Assembly: GCA_030407315.1 (NCBI GenBank)
Contig: JALQPE010001895.1
Location: forward strand, 1 to 64,000
Source of the DNA: Asparagopsis taxiformis
Taxonomy: Eukaryota > Rhodophyta > Florideophyceae > Bonnemaisoniales > Bonnemaisoniaceae
Length of the DNA: 64,000 nucleotides
Reading direction: 5' to 3'
The position numbers and the translations under genes were made by a program. The notes below the pieces were generated by a model that saw nothing but the letters and a program-made list of their open reading frames with translations, was not told where the DNA came from and searched no databases. Positions 1 through 12,554 of this stretch are shown one piece after another (within the stretch, counting starts at the first letter, position 1; every line of letters begins with the position of its first letter).

Positions 1-392
1 AGCGAGCAGTGAGTCTGCATTGCAATATAAACAATGTATCCTAATTTAGCAAGATATCACACCGAGTACGATTTCAAAGCGACATCGTGTTTTTCACCTT
101 GTGAATAGGGCCGAGAATATGGTAGAGTATACGGTAGGAACTACGTGCATGTGATAAAATCAGATTCAGTATTAGTGCTTAGAGCATCACTGCGTAACAA
201 ACGGAAGTGGATACGTCTTGGCCAGGATGGTGTTTAGGGAATGCGATACAAGATAGCAAAACGATATTGAGTAGGTCGAGCCCGGATGAAATAGCAATCA
301 TTGTGCATAAAGTAATGAGCATAGGACAAATCATTGTGGTGAAACAGTTCATTGGATCGAATGAAAGCCAGGAAAGGTTTCTTAATGGTTGA
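1..392 (+). repeat. Left terminal inverted repeat of element A
   Basis: This is the reverse complement of 21488-21870, with small indels. The shared sequence starts at the first base of the window and fades near 392, just before the ParB-dioxygenase pseudogene. It therefore sits where a promoter for that gene would be, as its partner does for the transposase. Confidence 0.85.
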
Positions 393-439
393 ATTTAGTG
401 GCGGAGAAATATAATTCTGCACTATAGCGGAGAAGTAGC

Positions 440-2746
440 GGAAAAGAGTAAATCTCCTTCAGCAAGCGAGACATGCATCAATATTGCCCAGTATAGTTCG
501 TCTGAAGTGCAAGTTGAACCTCGCAAAGTGAATATCAGAGGTCGTTGGCTAGTGGTTGAAGAGTCTGCAACGATGGAGCAATTCTTGAAAACGGATTTGG
601 CTGCAGAAAACTATTCCGAACAGGCCAGAGTTCGTGCAGTTCTCTTCGACGGAGAATCTGGCTGGGTGTACGGTGAAATTTTTGTTCAACGGATCGTTTA
701 GGGGTGCTCCGGACGTCCAAAATTGTGTCAACCTCGAGATGACGGCGTACTACACTTGTAGCCGTTGGTGGGCCGGGCTGAAACCGAACTCGGTTGGTAC
801 CATTGGGCAGGAATGGATTGCTGGTTTGTTGGAAATCTTCGGGTACGTGAAGGAGGTGGCCGAGTATTGGAACGTTTCGGATGTGTTGAGGATGCTGGAT
901 GGCTCCATTCCCAGCGTGGGTGACCCGAGCAAGAGCTTCGACATTCACTCACGCGTTGTCGAAGTTTTTGCGCTGATGGTGCCCAAGAAGGGGTTCTGAG
1001 CGGACTTACATCCCAAGGAAGGCCCTCCCAATGGCTCCAAGTTTGAGAACATCTTTCCCAATCGGAAGTCTATGTTTTGAAAGGACGCCAGGAAAATGCT
1101 CCTGCGCGTAACTGGCTACCGCGACATGTAAATGCGGAAACAATTTTACGTGGTGGACCCACACATCCCACATGCTGCGCTCCCAGTCACATGTGGTCAT
1201 GATTCCGCCAACCCTTTCCCCTTCCATTTCCCTGACCATCCCTTCATCCTCCATTCCTTTGCCTTTGAAGAATCCAATTTAGGTAGTACCACCTCAATTA
1301 GATTCTTCCAGCTATTCCGAGGCTGCCTCTGTTTCTGCCACTACCCCTGTCGTGTCTGCATCGTCCGGAGTGGAAACTTCTGGGAAAGTGATGCCCAAAG
1401 GAGTACCTGCCTGAAAGAGAGTCGTTCCGGTCGTGGTGGAACAGCGACGGCGGGTGGTGCGAGCCCTGTTCAGGTCGTCGAGCTGGAGAGCGCACCCAAG
1501 GATGCGGGTAAAAGCTCCATCCTTGGGAGCGCAACTGGGAAACCGCTTCTGCGACGCCCGAGCCCTCTACCAAATTTGGTACTTTTAAAAGAGGAAGCTC
1601 AGTGAGACTTCATCAAAGTCGTCGTCAAAGAAATCCAAGTCGGCTTCCAGAGGACGTTCTCGGGAGCCGATTCTCCAGTTCGACGACGCCCATGAAAATC
1701 CTATTCCCGACAGTATCGTCGATGAGAATGTGGCCGCCGTTCTCCCCAGCGCAATTGCGTCTGGTAGCCCGATGAAGTACTACATGGAAATTACGACGGT
1801 AGAGACGGTGCGGGCGGAAATAAAGGCGGCAGCATTCCTGGCAGCTGCATCGCCAGGTGCTGAGGACTCGGTGGTGGAATAGTACTTTGCGGTGAAGCGG
1901 CGTTGCTGGACAACATGGGGGTGGTTGTTGTGGAAGGCCTCTTGCAGTCGTCCACGGCTGGTAGCGCGACGCATGACCTCTTCAGTCACTTTTCTCGACA
2001 GTTCCAGCTGGTTGAGGAGGTTGAAAAGCCACAGAAACCCTCCCAGCAGTCTGATTCTGATTATGAAGACAGGAAACCACAGGACGAGCCCCCAGATTTC
2101 GCCAAGCCCGGTTTTGATCCTTCGCCGTGGCATTTCATCCACAACGTGGGTGCTGCGAAGGACCGCATAGATGGTGGTCGTGGGCGACTCCCCCTGCCGC
2201 GGTGTGAATTGTGCGACAAGCTGGAGGAGGGGAATTTGGATATGTACAGGAACAAGTTGGTGGCAGAGCTTGCTCTTGGTGTTTGTGCGGATTTCTTGAA
2301 GTTGGGAATGGAGGGTGAGGATCCTGTCTTTTTCCCGAAGACAGGATTACGGCTGCTTCTTAAAACAGATGGGGCTGCGGACCAGGATGGGCACACGGAC
2401 TTCTGAGTATCCCAATTTTGAGGAGTCGGACCTACCCAATCCCCATCCTATTTCATGATGTCGAGCGGATCCGATGGGTTCTTTATAGTAGCTGCACCTT
2501 ATAGTCATGTATGCCTGGTCCATACGGACGCCGACATGTGGAAGGTTCCCGTTAACCACTTTTATGTGCCACCCTATTCCGTCTTAGTTGATCGCGGTGA
2601 CCTTTACCATTACGGGGTCGGCTTCAGGTGAGGAGATCTTCCTGTGGGAGCAGAATTTAGTCTATGGTCTGCCCACGCGCGGCCACATCTACTTGAAGAC
2701 TGAGAAGGACGTCCTCACGGACCACATCCACACCGTCGAATATTAA
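440..2746 (+). pseudogene. Decayed and rearranged ParB-like/dioxygenase gene
   Basis: Fragments in all plus frames match the intact protein encoded at 12984-16244. The part before the ParB-like domain is at about 478-540 (IAQYSSSEVQVEPRKV). It is followed out of order by the block ATMEQFLKTDLAAEN (570-615) and then by LEMTA...WIAGLLEIFGYVKEVAEYW (735-870), which precedes that block in the intact protein. The C-terminal dioxygenase half is recognisable from MKYYMEITTVETVRAEIKAAA (1771-1840) through KTGLRLLL (2338) and HTDF (2392) to a second metal-ligand-like YHYGVGF (2605-2630), ending with TAA at 2744-2746. Several stops and frameshifts interrupt it, and the DGxHR core of the ParB domain is missing. 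It points away from the left terminal repeat. Confidence 0.8.
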
Positions 2747-3194
2747 AAGTATGACAGGAGCAATAGATAGCATACGAGAAGTATTAAAACCTATGCTATT
2801 GTTCCCTGCTATGAAGTTCTGTCTTTCTCATCTCAACATTATTCGCTTAGCCCACCTTTCTATTTTCATCTATACATCTGACCTTCATGTCATAGTTTAG
2901 TGCTACTAAGCCTATTGATTGCTACATTTTTGTATTAGTCTACAACTTTACATGATTTCACTAGCTAGACCGTAGGGGGGACTAGTTTTAGACCTTGACA
3001 ACCCGTGAGGTTCGACTATAAGAGACGTTGCTGAGATAACACATGACACAGAATGCTCCTGGAAGCCACTCACAGCCGTACAAACGTTCTGCTGAGCCAT
3101 GTTCCTGACTTCCCAATTCCTTGCTCACCCTTCCCTAGGTGGGAGGGGGACGGAACTCTCAGCCCCTTACAGCGGAAGCCGTTTACCGGGGATT
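2747..3194. other. Non-coding stretch after the pseudogene
   Basis: AT-rich sequence without a convincing open frame. From about 3105 it turns into the lead-in that precedes several palindrome arrays in element A (a gcTCACCCTTCCC-like block followed by CTTACAG...GAAGCCGTTTACC), also seen near 4870, 5950 and 12485. Confidence 0.5.
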
Positions 3195-3599
3195 CTTACA
3201 GCAAAGTCATCGTTACGATGACTTTGCTGTAAGAAAGCGTTTCCATTACAGTGGCCAAGAATTTTTTCACCGGGTAAAAAAATCATGGCAGCTGTAATGA
3301 TTTATTTTCTTACAGCAAAGTCATCGTAACGATGACTTTGCTGTAAGGAAACGTTTCCATTGCAGTGGCCAAAGAAATTTTACCGGGTAAAAAATCAGCA
3401 AGAATTTTTACCGGTGAAAAATCGTGGCTGCTGTAATGATTTATTTTCTTACAGCAAAGTCATCGTTACGATGACTTTGCTGTAAGAAAGCGTTTCAATT
3501 ACAGTGGCCAAGAATTTTTTTACCGGGTAAAAAATCATGGCTGCTGTAATGATTTATTTTCTTACAGCAAAGTCATCGTAACGATGACTTTGCTGTAAG
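3195..3599. repeat. Array of four 39-nt odd palindromes
   Basis: Copies begin at 3195, 3309, 3448 and 3561. Each has the 19-nt arm CTTACAGCAAAGTCATCGT, one central base (T or A) and the exact reverse-complement arm. Spacing is 114, 139 and 113 nt. Between copies lie a second palindrome of the form TTTTACC(C/G)GGTAAAA, some copies imperfect, and inverted ATTACAGTGGCC / GGCtGCTGTAAT motifs. The spacing pattern resembles the array at 16944-17459. Confidence 0.95.
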
Positions 3600-4465
3600 C
3601 ATCCCTGGTAAATTGCTTCCGCTGTAAGCGGCAGGGACTTCCGTCCTTTTCCGACCTAGGGAAGGGTGAGGAAGGAATTATGAAGTCAGGACAGGAACAG
3701 GGGGTATAGGAATGGTATGGACGGCTGTAGGCGGCATTAGGTAACACATTGTGTTGTTTACACCCGGTTTGAGCTGGGTGTTGTGTCTAGTATGGTTGGA
3801 GGAGTGTACGAAATTTCTACCACGTGGTCGGAAATGGTTCAATTTTCTCACGACAGAGATTCTGACTTTCGAAATTCAAACTCGTTAAAGTGGGCTGGAG
3901 TTGGTGTGAACACCTCCAGGACCTCTGGGAAGGATCTGGTAACACATGTCCTGTGACTGCACGCGGTTATCCTCTCTGAAATCAACCATAGATTATCGGA
4001 GGGCAAAATCTACTCTTGGTGCCTTGTGGCACATTGACAATACAAAACCGTCTGTTTCCAGTTTTTATATACTTTACTCTCGAGTAGATAGGATTTCAGC
4101 TGTCCAAGTAAAGAATGGGCCATATAAATGTTTCATTTCAACACAAGCATTGTGCAATTCAACCTCTTCCAGGTCCAAAAACTTGTCCAGAGTACACTTC
4201 CAGGCCATCGCCTGGGAGCGTACTCTGGACAATTTTTTGGACTAAGTGCACTTTCAAGTGCATGCACTTGGAGGCATCCAGTCCAAATCTACGTCGTTCC
4301 GACAAAGTTGAATTTTGGCCATGGCCGAAATTCATCATATCTGCAGTTGTGAGAATCTGATGACCAAAAATCGATGCATTCTGCCAGCCCTAATGCGCAA
4401 GCCAGAAGCTTTACGGACAGATAAAACACCTTTCTGTAATCCCCAGAGCCACTCCAGCCCTTATA
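3600..4465. repeat. Non-coding repeat segment, copy 1 of about 3
   Basis: Downstream of the palindromes is a ~850-bp non-coding segment that recurs, diverged, at about 4860-5340 and 5930-6840. Landmarks are an ACACCTCCAGGACCTCTGG block (3910; 6190; cf. 5125) and a TTTCATTTCAA...CTTGTCCAGAGTAC block (4128 and 6720). No gene is supported; short open frames here are not conserved between copies. Confidence 0.6.
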
Positions 4466-4799
4466 CACTACGGTGTTGAAAAGAGGGCCTCAGACAGTAC
4501 GGTGAGACAGTGATTTTTACTGCCTCACTGTACAATGATCTTCAGGAAGTAGGATATTCTCTAAGCCTAGCACGGGAGAGAAAGATGGAAGCGTAGGCAT
4601 GCAGAAGTATAGAGGCAATAGTATGTGTAGACTATGGCAGTGGTAGAAAAGTATTTCATGCACGAAAAGGACTGGTAGAGTGACACTAGAGAAGTGATGC
4701 TTAGCAGGAAGGGATGTGGAGATGATGAAGGAGGACAACAGACATGAGATCGAGGGTTGAGACCAACGGCTTACAGACGGAGCAGTTTACCAGGGATGT

Positions 4800-4836
4800 T
4801 TACAGCAAAGTCATCGTTACGATGACTTTGCTGTAA
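4800..4836. repeat. Single copy of the 39-nt odd palindrome
   Basis: The same arms and central T as the arrays, but the outermost C/G pair is lost on the left side. It is flanked by the GCAGTTTACC / GGTAAACTGC pair that brackets several arrays. Confidence 0.9.
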
Positions 4837-5585
4837 GCATCCCTGGTAAACTGCCTCAGCTGTAAGCGGCTGGGAGCTTGGTCCCTCCCTCACCTTGGGA
4901 AGGGTGAGCAAGGAATTGTGAAGCCGTAAAACATGGCAGAGGGATGGTTTGGACGGCTGTTAGCGGTGTTGGGGAGCACTCTGCGTCGTGCTAACCCAGT
5001 CTGGGCTGGGTGCCCTGCCTGGTACGGCGGGAGGAGTGCACAAAATTTCAAACACAATTTCCTCAAGAGTGAAATTCTGATTGTCGAAACTCAACCTCCC
5101 TAAAATGAACTAGAGCTGGCATGAGCACCTCCAGGACGTCTGGAAAGGTACTGACAGCACATTTTCGGAGCATTGGCGCAGCTGTTCTCTCTGAGATCAA
5201 GCATAGAGTATCCGTGGCCAGATTCTATTCCTGGTGCCGTGTGGCACAGTGACCACACCAAATCGCCCTTTTAGCAGACTATAGATTTGAGTTACTAGGA
5301 ATCTAGCTGCCTTCAATACCAACATAGTTGGTAAGTAGGCTAGCCTAGGATTGTAGGAAAATCAGGAAGGATGGGAGGGTAGGTATGCAGCAACATGAAG
5401 GGGATAGTATGAGTAGATTATGGCGGTGGTAGAGAAGGATTGCACTCACTGAAGGGTCGGCTGGAGTGACACCGGAGTCGACATAGAAGGGAGGTTGGGA
5501 TAGGCTGGGATGAAGGAAGACAAGAGACATGAGAGAGAGGGTGAAGCCAGACCGCTTACAGCTGAGGCAGTTTACCGCGGGTGCT

Positions 5586-5904
5586 GACAGCAAAGTCATC
5601 GTTACGATGACTTTGCTGTAAGAAAAGAAAACATTACAGCAGGCACGTTTTTTTACCCGGTAAAAAAATTCTTGGTGATTTTTTACCCGGTAAAAATTCT
5701 TCGCCTACTGTAATGTTTCCTTTTCTTACAGCAAAGTCATCGTTACGATGACTTTGCTGTAAGAAAACGTTTCATTACAGTAGCCACGATTTTTTACCCG
5801 GTAAAAAAATTCTTGGTGATTTTTTCACCCGGTAAAATCCTTCGCCCACTGTAATGTTTTCTTTTCTTACAGCAAAGTCATCGTAACGATGACTTTGCTG
5901 TAAG
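5586..5904. repeat. Array of three 39-nt odd palindromes
   Basis: Copies are near 5586, 5725 and 5866. The first has TGACAG in place of TTACAG; the third has central A where the others have T. TTTTTACCCGGTAAAAA-type palindromes fall between them, two per interval. Confidence 0.93.
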
Positions 5905-6835
5905 CATCCCTGGTAAACTGCCTCAGCTGTAAGCGTCTGGTACCTTGGTCCCTCTCTCACTTTGGGAAGGGTGAGATAGGAATTTTGAAGTCGGGAACAT
6001 TGTGGAAGGATGGTTTCGACGGCTTCGGGCGGCTTTGAAGAGCAATCTGTGTCTTGTTCACCCGGGCTGAACTACCTAAAAAGTTCAGTATTGGGAGAGC
6101 AGCACGGTAAATTTCGACCACCATTTTCTCACGACAGAGATTCTGGCGGTCGAAATTCAAACTCGTTAAAATGGACTAGAGTTGGTGTGAACACCTCCAG
6201 GACCTCTGGAAAGGTACTACCTGCACATTTTCCGAGGCTACAAGAAGCCGGTCTCTCCAATATCAAGCATAGATTATCGGTGCGCAAAATCTACTCCTGG
6301 TGCTGTGTAGCACATTGACTATACAAAACCGTCCGTTTTCCGTTATAATAAACTATACTCTCAAGTAGGTAGGAATCTAGATATTCACCTTACATCGATG
6401 GTTATGAAGTAGGTTAGCCTAGGACTGAAGGACAGAAGGTAAAGGATAGGATGGTAGGCATGGGGTAAAATGAAGGTGGTGGTATGAGTAGAATACGGAA
6501 GTGGTAGACAGGTATTTAATGCACAGGAGGGGCGTGTGAAGTGACACCAGAGGCGCGGTGCGTCACAGGAAGGAAGACTGGAATGATGAAGGAGAACTAG
6601 AGGCATGAGAGATAGGTTGTTGAGGCATGCTTCTAGCTCTATTATATAACTACATTGCTCCTCTATAGGCTACGCAATCCATTCCAGCAGTTCTAGTTAA
6701 AAATGGACTATATGAATGTTTCATTTCAATATCAGCATTGTGCAGTTGAGCCTCTTCAAGGTCCGAAAACTTGTCCAGAGTACGCTTCCAGGCCACTTGA
6801 AGGCATCCAGAACACTTGCACTTCGTTCTTGCAAA

Positions 6836-7500
6836 GTTCAATTTTGGCTATCACATCTCCAGTTGTGGGAGTCTGGTGACCAAAAGTCGATGCATTCTGG
6901 AATCCCTACCACGCAATTCAACAGCTTTACGGACACATAAAACACTTTTCCGTACTCCCTAGAGCCACTCCAGCCCTTACGGATCACTTACACTTCGTTC
7001 CGACAAAGTTCAATTTTGGCCATCACATCTCCAGTTGTGAGAATCTGGTGACCAAAATTAGTGAACTCCGGAAGCTGTACCTCGCAAGCCACCAGCTTTC
7101 AGGGCAAATAAAACCCATTACAGTACTCCCCAGACCCACTCCAACCCTTACAGACCACTTGCACTTCGTTCCGACAAAGTTCAATTTTGGCCATCACATC
7201 TTCAGTTGTGGGAATCTGGTGACCAAAACTCGATGCATTCTGTCAGCCCTAATGCGCAAGCCAGCAGCTTTACGAACTCATAGAACACTTTTCCGTACTC
7301 CCTAGACCCACTCCAACCCTTACAGACCACTTGCACATCATTCGGACAAAGTTCCATTTTGACCATCACATCTCCAGTTGTGAGAATCTGATGACCAAAA
7401 ATCGATGAATTATACCAACCCTTCCACGCAAGCGAGAAAGCTTGAGTGCAATTAAAACAAGTTTTAGTGCTCCCTAGAACCACCCCAACCGTTTCAGACC
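6836..7500 (+). repeat. 171-172-bp tandem satellite, about four units
   Basis: The block GTTCAATTTTGG...CACATCTCCAGTTGTG starts at 6836, 7008, 7179 and 7351, giving periods of 172, 171 and 172. Each unit ends with a CCACTCCA(G/A)CCCTTAC box before the next GCAC(T/A)TCGTTC. A diverged single unit lies at about 4300-4465, where it is cut by the CACTA terminus. No protein is expected; open frames drift between units. Confidence 0.88.
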
Positions 7501-7604
7501 ACTTTGCAGCCTTTTTCGCGAGGTCCGAAATCGTCTCCTTCTTCCCGAGTGAGAAACATCAGTCCCTCTCATATGCTTACAGAGAAGTTGGTTTACCATG
7601 GTTT

Positions 7605-7741
7605 CTTACAGCAAAGTCATCGTTACGATGACTTTGCTGTAATGTTTTGTTTTCTTACAGCAAAGTCATCGTTACGATGACTTTGCTGTAATGTTTTGTT
7701 TTCTTACAGCAAAGTCATCGTTACGATGACTTTGCTGTAAG
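7605..7741. repeat. Three close-packed 39-nt palindromes
   Basis: Copies start at 7605, 7654 and 7703, spaced exactly 49 nt apart by AATGTTTTGTTTT, all with central T. Two further half-palindromes (right arm only) follow at about 7820 and 7892 inside a ~72-bp direct repeat carrying TTCCGACAGCTTGTCCTGA. Confidence 0.93.
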
Positions 7742-7959
7742 CAACCGGGGTAAACTGCCTTTGCTGTAAGAAAACTGAATAGCAGTTCCGACAGCTTGTC
7801 CTGAGAAAGCAAATCCGCCTTAACGATGACTTTGCTGTAAGAAAACAGTACTTACAGTTCTGACAGCTTGTCCTGAGAAAGCAAATCCGCCTTAACGATG
7901 ACTTTGCTGTAAGAAAACACAGTAATTACAGTTCCGACAGCTTGTCCTGAAAACCCGTC

Positions 7960-10900
7960 CTCCCACATAAGTTTATATTCTGTTACCTACCCTAGAGCTC
8001 TAATGACGTGCCCAGTCCCAAGTTTCGTACCTGGTGCTGGGCAGAATGGCTAATTAGCGTACTTCATTCTAAGGATGAAGTCGACATTCTGTCGCGTCTG
8101 CAGCCATAACATGCTGTTGGCGCCGATTACAGCGGTGATTACACCGTTTGTGACGTAGCCATCGGCGCCGATGATTTATGCGCCGTAACACTTCAACGCG
8201 CCTACCACACACGCAATGTACTGTCATATTAGGTTTTCTCAAATCCTCGTCCGCCCACACGCTCAATTCATGCATGCATTCCCTCACCGCCTTCCACTCG
8301 CGTCACACGCACCCTTTCGCCCGTCTAAATGCCCCCTTGCCTTGACATCCCTCATATATCAACTGGTTCGACTCGCACCGCGTTGGTCCACTTAGCATGA
8401 CCATAGTCGCCGCGCCCATTCTTCGACCACATTCGCCGTCCAGTCGCGCCCAATCCCAACTGCCGCACACATACATAAACGAGCTTCCCATGATCACTTC
8501 CGCCCGGGCTGTCCCAACGGGCATACGATGCCATCCATACTCTGTCCGCAGATGAGCTCAACTCCCTTGTGCCAATCACTTGACGCCATTCGCACCTTCC
8601 ACACACCCACCTCGCTGTTTCTTACTATCCTTCACACACACCTCGCTCCTGCCCAATCACATCTTCCAGTCTGTCACACTCGGTGATGCCAATCCGTCCC
8701 AGTAACGAGGTCGCAATATCGTCGACCTCGCTATTGAGACAATGTAAACAAAGAGGTTTTTCACCACACCCTGTGATCCATGACTTGACCAACTGAGACC
8801 GTGAGCCGGATAACGTTGAAATGTTTATTCTTGAACTGCATCTTGAGATGTATTGAACACTTGCACAGCAGTCCCCCATCCCTGGACAGCGAGCCAGTCG
8901 TTGCACTCGGGTGTCAATCAAGTGAATGCAGTGTGTCAACGTGCCTTGTACAAAAACTTGGACCGGCTCTTGCGCCCCTGCCACTGCTCAAGCGTATCCA
9001 GATACTTGAGTGTGCCAGTCCAGAGTCTTAATATTCAGGTTGATGCATGTGAGCTGCCAAAATAGTCCAAATGGAACATATGACGATTTACGCCGAACAA
9101 ACATGTTGTCCTGCACAGCGTTGTTCTCTAGTGTTGCGCACTACACCATCTATCCCTTACTATCTAAACGAACAGCTTAAAAATGCTACATCTACAAGCA
9201 CCAGTGGTGGACTGGGCTCGTCTGTCTTCCAAGAGTTTCCAGAATGGGATGTGGATATGGTTATGACTTCAACGACAACAGCGTGTGGTGAATGATGAGC
9301 GAAAAGTTTGTTTACTCGTTGCTTTCACTCGCAGTCTGCCCTGCGTCATGGTGCAATGCGATACAAATTGCTACTGGGAAAGAAGCTTTACAGAGTGAGG
9401 CAATGGTAAGGTGTCGGATACATACCGACGCTTCTCATACAAAGCTATATTTGTAAAAGTCAGTAGTATACAGTGTACGTGAGCATTGCATTGCATCGCA
9501 TCTAGTAAGCGCGCACACGAACGCACAAATACAGATGCACGCACTGGCGATTGATTCACAACGAGCGCAACTAGTCCACAACAACCATTTGATTGAAGCT
9601 CTCCGGGTGATTCTAGCAGCAACGCATCTGCAATGGTTACGACACTAAGCTGTTGGAAAGGACCTGCAAGCAAGTTTCAAACACAAGGCCACACCAGCAG
9701 CAGAAAGAAAAAGTACATTTGTAATGAAATGCCACCGATATATTGCCTCCATCTTGGTTTCAGTGTTAGTTTGTGTAGAGCTGCCGCTGTGGTGAATAAG
9801 AGCGTTCCGTGTTTCAACAAGCGTATTAAGAAATACATATGTGACTGTGAGCGACATGCGGTGGCATGTTGTTGCGTTACAGACGGTTAGATGATGATGT
9901 GAGGGAAGCAGCGATGCAAGAACTAGGCGCACATGTAACGCCAACAAAGATGCACACTGTGTTGCATTGAGAGTGCTGCGCGATGTTGGGGCGAGAGAGG
10001 AGGTCGACGTGGTGCAGACATCACACATCATTCCATTCAATTATATTCCACCAATACCCGTCAGGTGTATAGAAACTGTATGATTTCTCCCCAGACTCAT
10101 CTCCCATCACTCCAGTAATCCCACTATCACCATTCCCACTCACGTTTCCATGGTACTCATGTACGTCACACATAGCGTAACCCGTCATCTTCTTAGGACC
10201 AGGATTGGACAAAGCAGTGGCGTCTTGGAGTCACCGGGACACCATCTGAGAGGTAGGAGTCTCCCCGACTGGTACTGTGACGAATGTGAACCACATCGGG
10301 GTCATCGTAGTTGACTGTGTAGAGCTCATCGCCATCCCCTCGCTTAGTATCGAGCATAGCTTGTGAAATTCTAGGAAGCTTACTTGAATTAGATACATTT
10401 TTCAGTCCTAATGTTGTCCATAAAGCTAGGCTCCTCTTCGGCAGTAGGCACGAGACCGAAATGGGTGAATTGACTCGTGAGAAAGCGAGCAGACGTATCA
10501 ATCTTTCCGTAACTAGTGACATCGTAATCATATCGTTGAAATAACACGTGTGAGATTAATGGTGTGACCAGTAAAGATGCATGTACAAACGGATTGCAAT
10601 GACAGTTGGAAGAACTGCCGGGTCGCTCGAATAGGCCTTCCAGGCTTGCAAAAAAGTGAGAACGGCACGCGCATTACGCAACGCCGCACGGTTGAGACAG
10701 GCGGGAAGATTGACATGCAAAATGGCCAGCATAAACAGGGAGGTCTGCAGAACAACGTGGACATTTTGTGCACAAAAGCGGTGCAAAAGCTGTGTCTCGG
10801 CGTGTCGAAACTCGAGCACGACCGCCGACATGACGTGAAAAATGTGCACGTGTTCCTCAGAGAAGACGCGACGGAGGTCGAGCCACCTAGAGTCGCGCAG

Positions 10901-12010
10901 TGACGATCACACATTTGCCATCGCAAAGTGGCACGCGTGCGCGAAGAAAAAGAGCCCGGAGGTGGTGAAGGGGGAGCGCGAGCGCGAGAAGCGGGATTCA
11001 AAAGGCGTCAATGCGCTGTGCGTCATCGGTGAACATCAACCAATCGGTTTGGAAGCGACGATGCAGCGTGGTAGCGACGAACAGAAGCGCGTGTGGCGTC
11101 GCATTGGTGTCAATCAATTGCGTGCGTATGGACTGTGCGGATTGCCAACTACGCAAGGCGATGAGATAACGATCCGCTTGCGATACTTGTTTGCCACGGT
11201 CGAGTGTGGTCAATTGACCACACTAGCATTAATGCTACTTGCACATTGGCGAGAGTGAACTGATGATTGGTTGTCATGAATTGTGGTTGGCGGCTTGATC
11301 CATGAAATTTTTTGTTGGATATATTGTTGAAAGCGTGTGTTTTGTGGTGTGAGGCGTTTGGAAAATCTTGCAATCAGCCTTTCTGTGCGCCAGAAAAACC
11401 CATTTCCGAACAGCTGTCTCAACACACGTTCTGCTCGACAATTGGCTGTTTCGCATACCGGCGATGTTCACATTGTCAGCATCTCTCACACATGTACAAG
11501 TCGCAGGATTCAACATGGAGACGGCACCAGAGGAGATAACAGCTGTTTACGCTTTGGTTCACTCGGCGCATCGCGACTATGATCGCAAATAGCTCTCGAA
11601 TTGAGAAAGTAATCAACTATGGAACACTCTTCCGTATCTGTTTCAGTTCCTTCACGGAAGCCTCAGTGATTAGCTCGAAAAGCTCTTTCTGCACCAATTT
11701 TGTGCATCGCTGCTCCCATTCGTGAACTCCTATTTATTCCCAACTTCCGTTCGGAAATTGAGGAATATGACGTCACATTCCTCAGCGATTGCAGGCCCTT
11801 CAGCACGATTCTAATTGTCATCGCACTAAAATCGATAGTGTCATCTCCTATCCCAACTGACATAAACATGATTCTATTCTCTATTGGCAGAATAGGCTTC
11901 ACTGAGACTAGAAACCTCAATCCCATTCTAGGTCGGTCGATCTGCTATCCTCTTTCATTTATCCTCCCTCGTACTAACTTCGCTACCTACAAATATCTGT
12001 AAAGCTCGAC
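7960..12010. other. About 4 kb of unrecognised DNA inside the CACTA-bounded interval
   Basis: Base composition changes from the satellites to mixed DNA with no long conserved frame. The best minus-strand fragments are 10193-10531 (112 codons) continuing in another frame at 10021-10212, and 10528-11001 (157 codons). They have a mixed amino-acid make-up that could be a decayed protein gene, but I recognise no family. About 8140-8180 carries small inverted GGCGCCGAT motifs. A remnant of an older element is possible. Confidence 0.35.
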
Positions 12011-12099
12011 CACAATTACTATCTTCGTATACCACACACCATTACACCATTCCAATATTTACCTTCACACCAACACTATGCTCCATATTTCCTCTCAAG

Positions 12100-12480
12100 T
12101 CCACTCCACGAGACAGTGTTGTGAACCAATACACGGTACTACCCGCAGACAATACAATTTGCTATCTACACTACTGTCTACAGATTTACCCAGACAGTGC
12201 AGTAATACAATACAATGCACTGCCTCAGACAGTAAAATGTACTGTCTGCACATACTGTCTGGCGGCAACACTTCCGGACAGTAAAATTTACTGTTCTGGA
12301 CAGTAAATTTTACTGTTTTTGGTACTGCCCAGATTTCGTGCCAGTTTATTGCTGCAGCAGTATTCTGAAATTTCCAGACAGTAAATTTTACTGTCTCCGC
12401 GCACTGTCTTGGCCAGACAGTAATTTTTACTGTCTCAGACAGTAAATTTACTGTCTTTTTTCATTCCCAACACCGTAGTG
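12100..12480. repeat. Subterminal ACAGTAAA/TTTACTGT repeats of the CACTA-type end
   Basis: More than a dozen inverted or direct copies of a CAGACAGTAAA-TTTACTGTCTG motif become denser towards 12480, where the CAACACCGTAGTG terminus closes the array. The mirror-image array is at 4466-4540 and related ones at 23990-24167 and 25600-25779. Such subterminal repeats are the usual binding sites of accessory transposition proteins in CACTA elements; here that is inference. Confidence 0.8.
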
Positions 12481-12554
12481 CTTCTCACCCTTCCCAGGGT
12501 GGGAGACGGACGAAACTCCCAACCGCTTACAGCCGAAGCCGTTTACCCGGGATG

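Larger units (their letters stand above)
4466..12480. mobile_element. Interval bounded by CACTA-type termini
   Basis: It begins 5'-CACTACGGTGTTG at 4466 and ends with the reverse complement at 12468-12480. Both ends continue into dense subterminal motifs of the ACAGTAAAAATCACTGTC type, as CACTA elements do (short repeats bound by an element-encoded protein). The same terminus ends both dimer units at 24167 and 25779. The flanks do not show an obvious 3-bp target duplication (ATA against CTT), and palindrome arrays of element A occur inside as well as outside, so a simple nested insertion is not proven. No transposase was recognised inside. Confidence 0.5.

Noticed and set aside
10021..11001. 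Minus-strand frames as a possible Harbinger/PIF or other transposase remnant
   Set aside because: Some residues looked coding but no catalytic or family motif could be pointed to.
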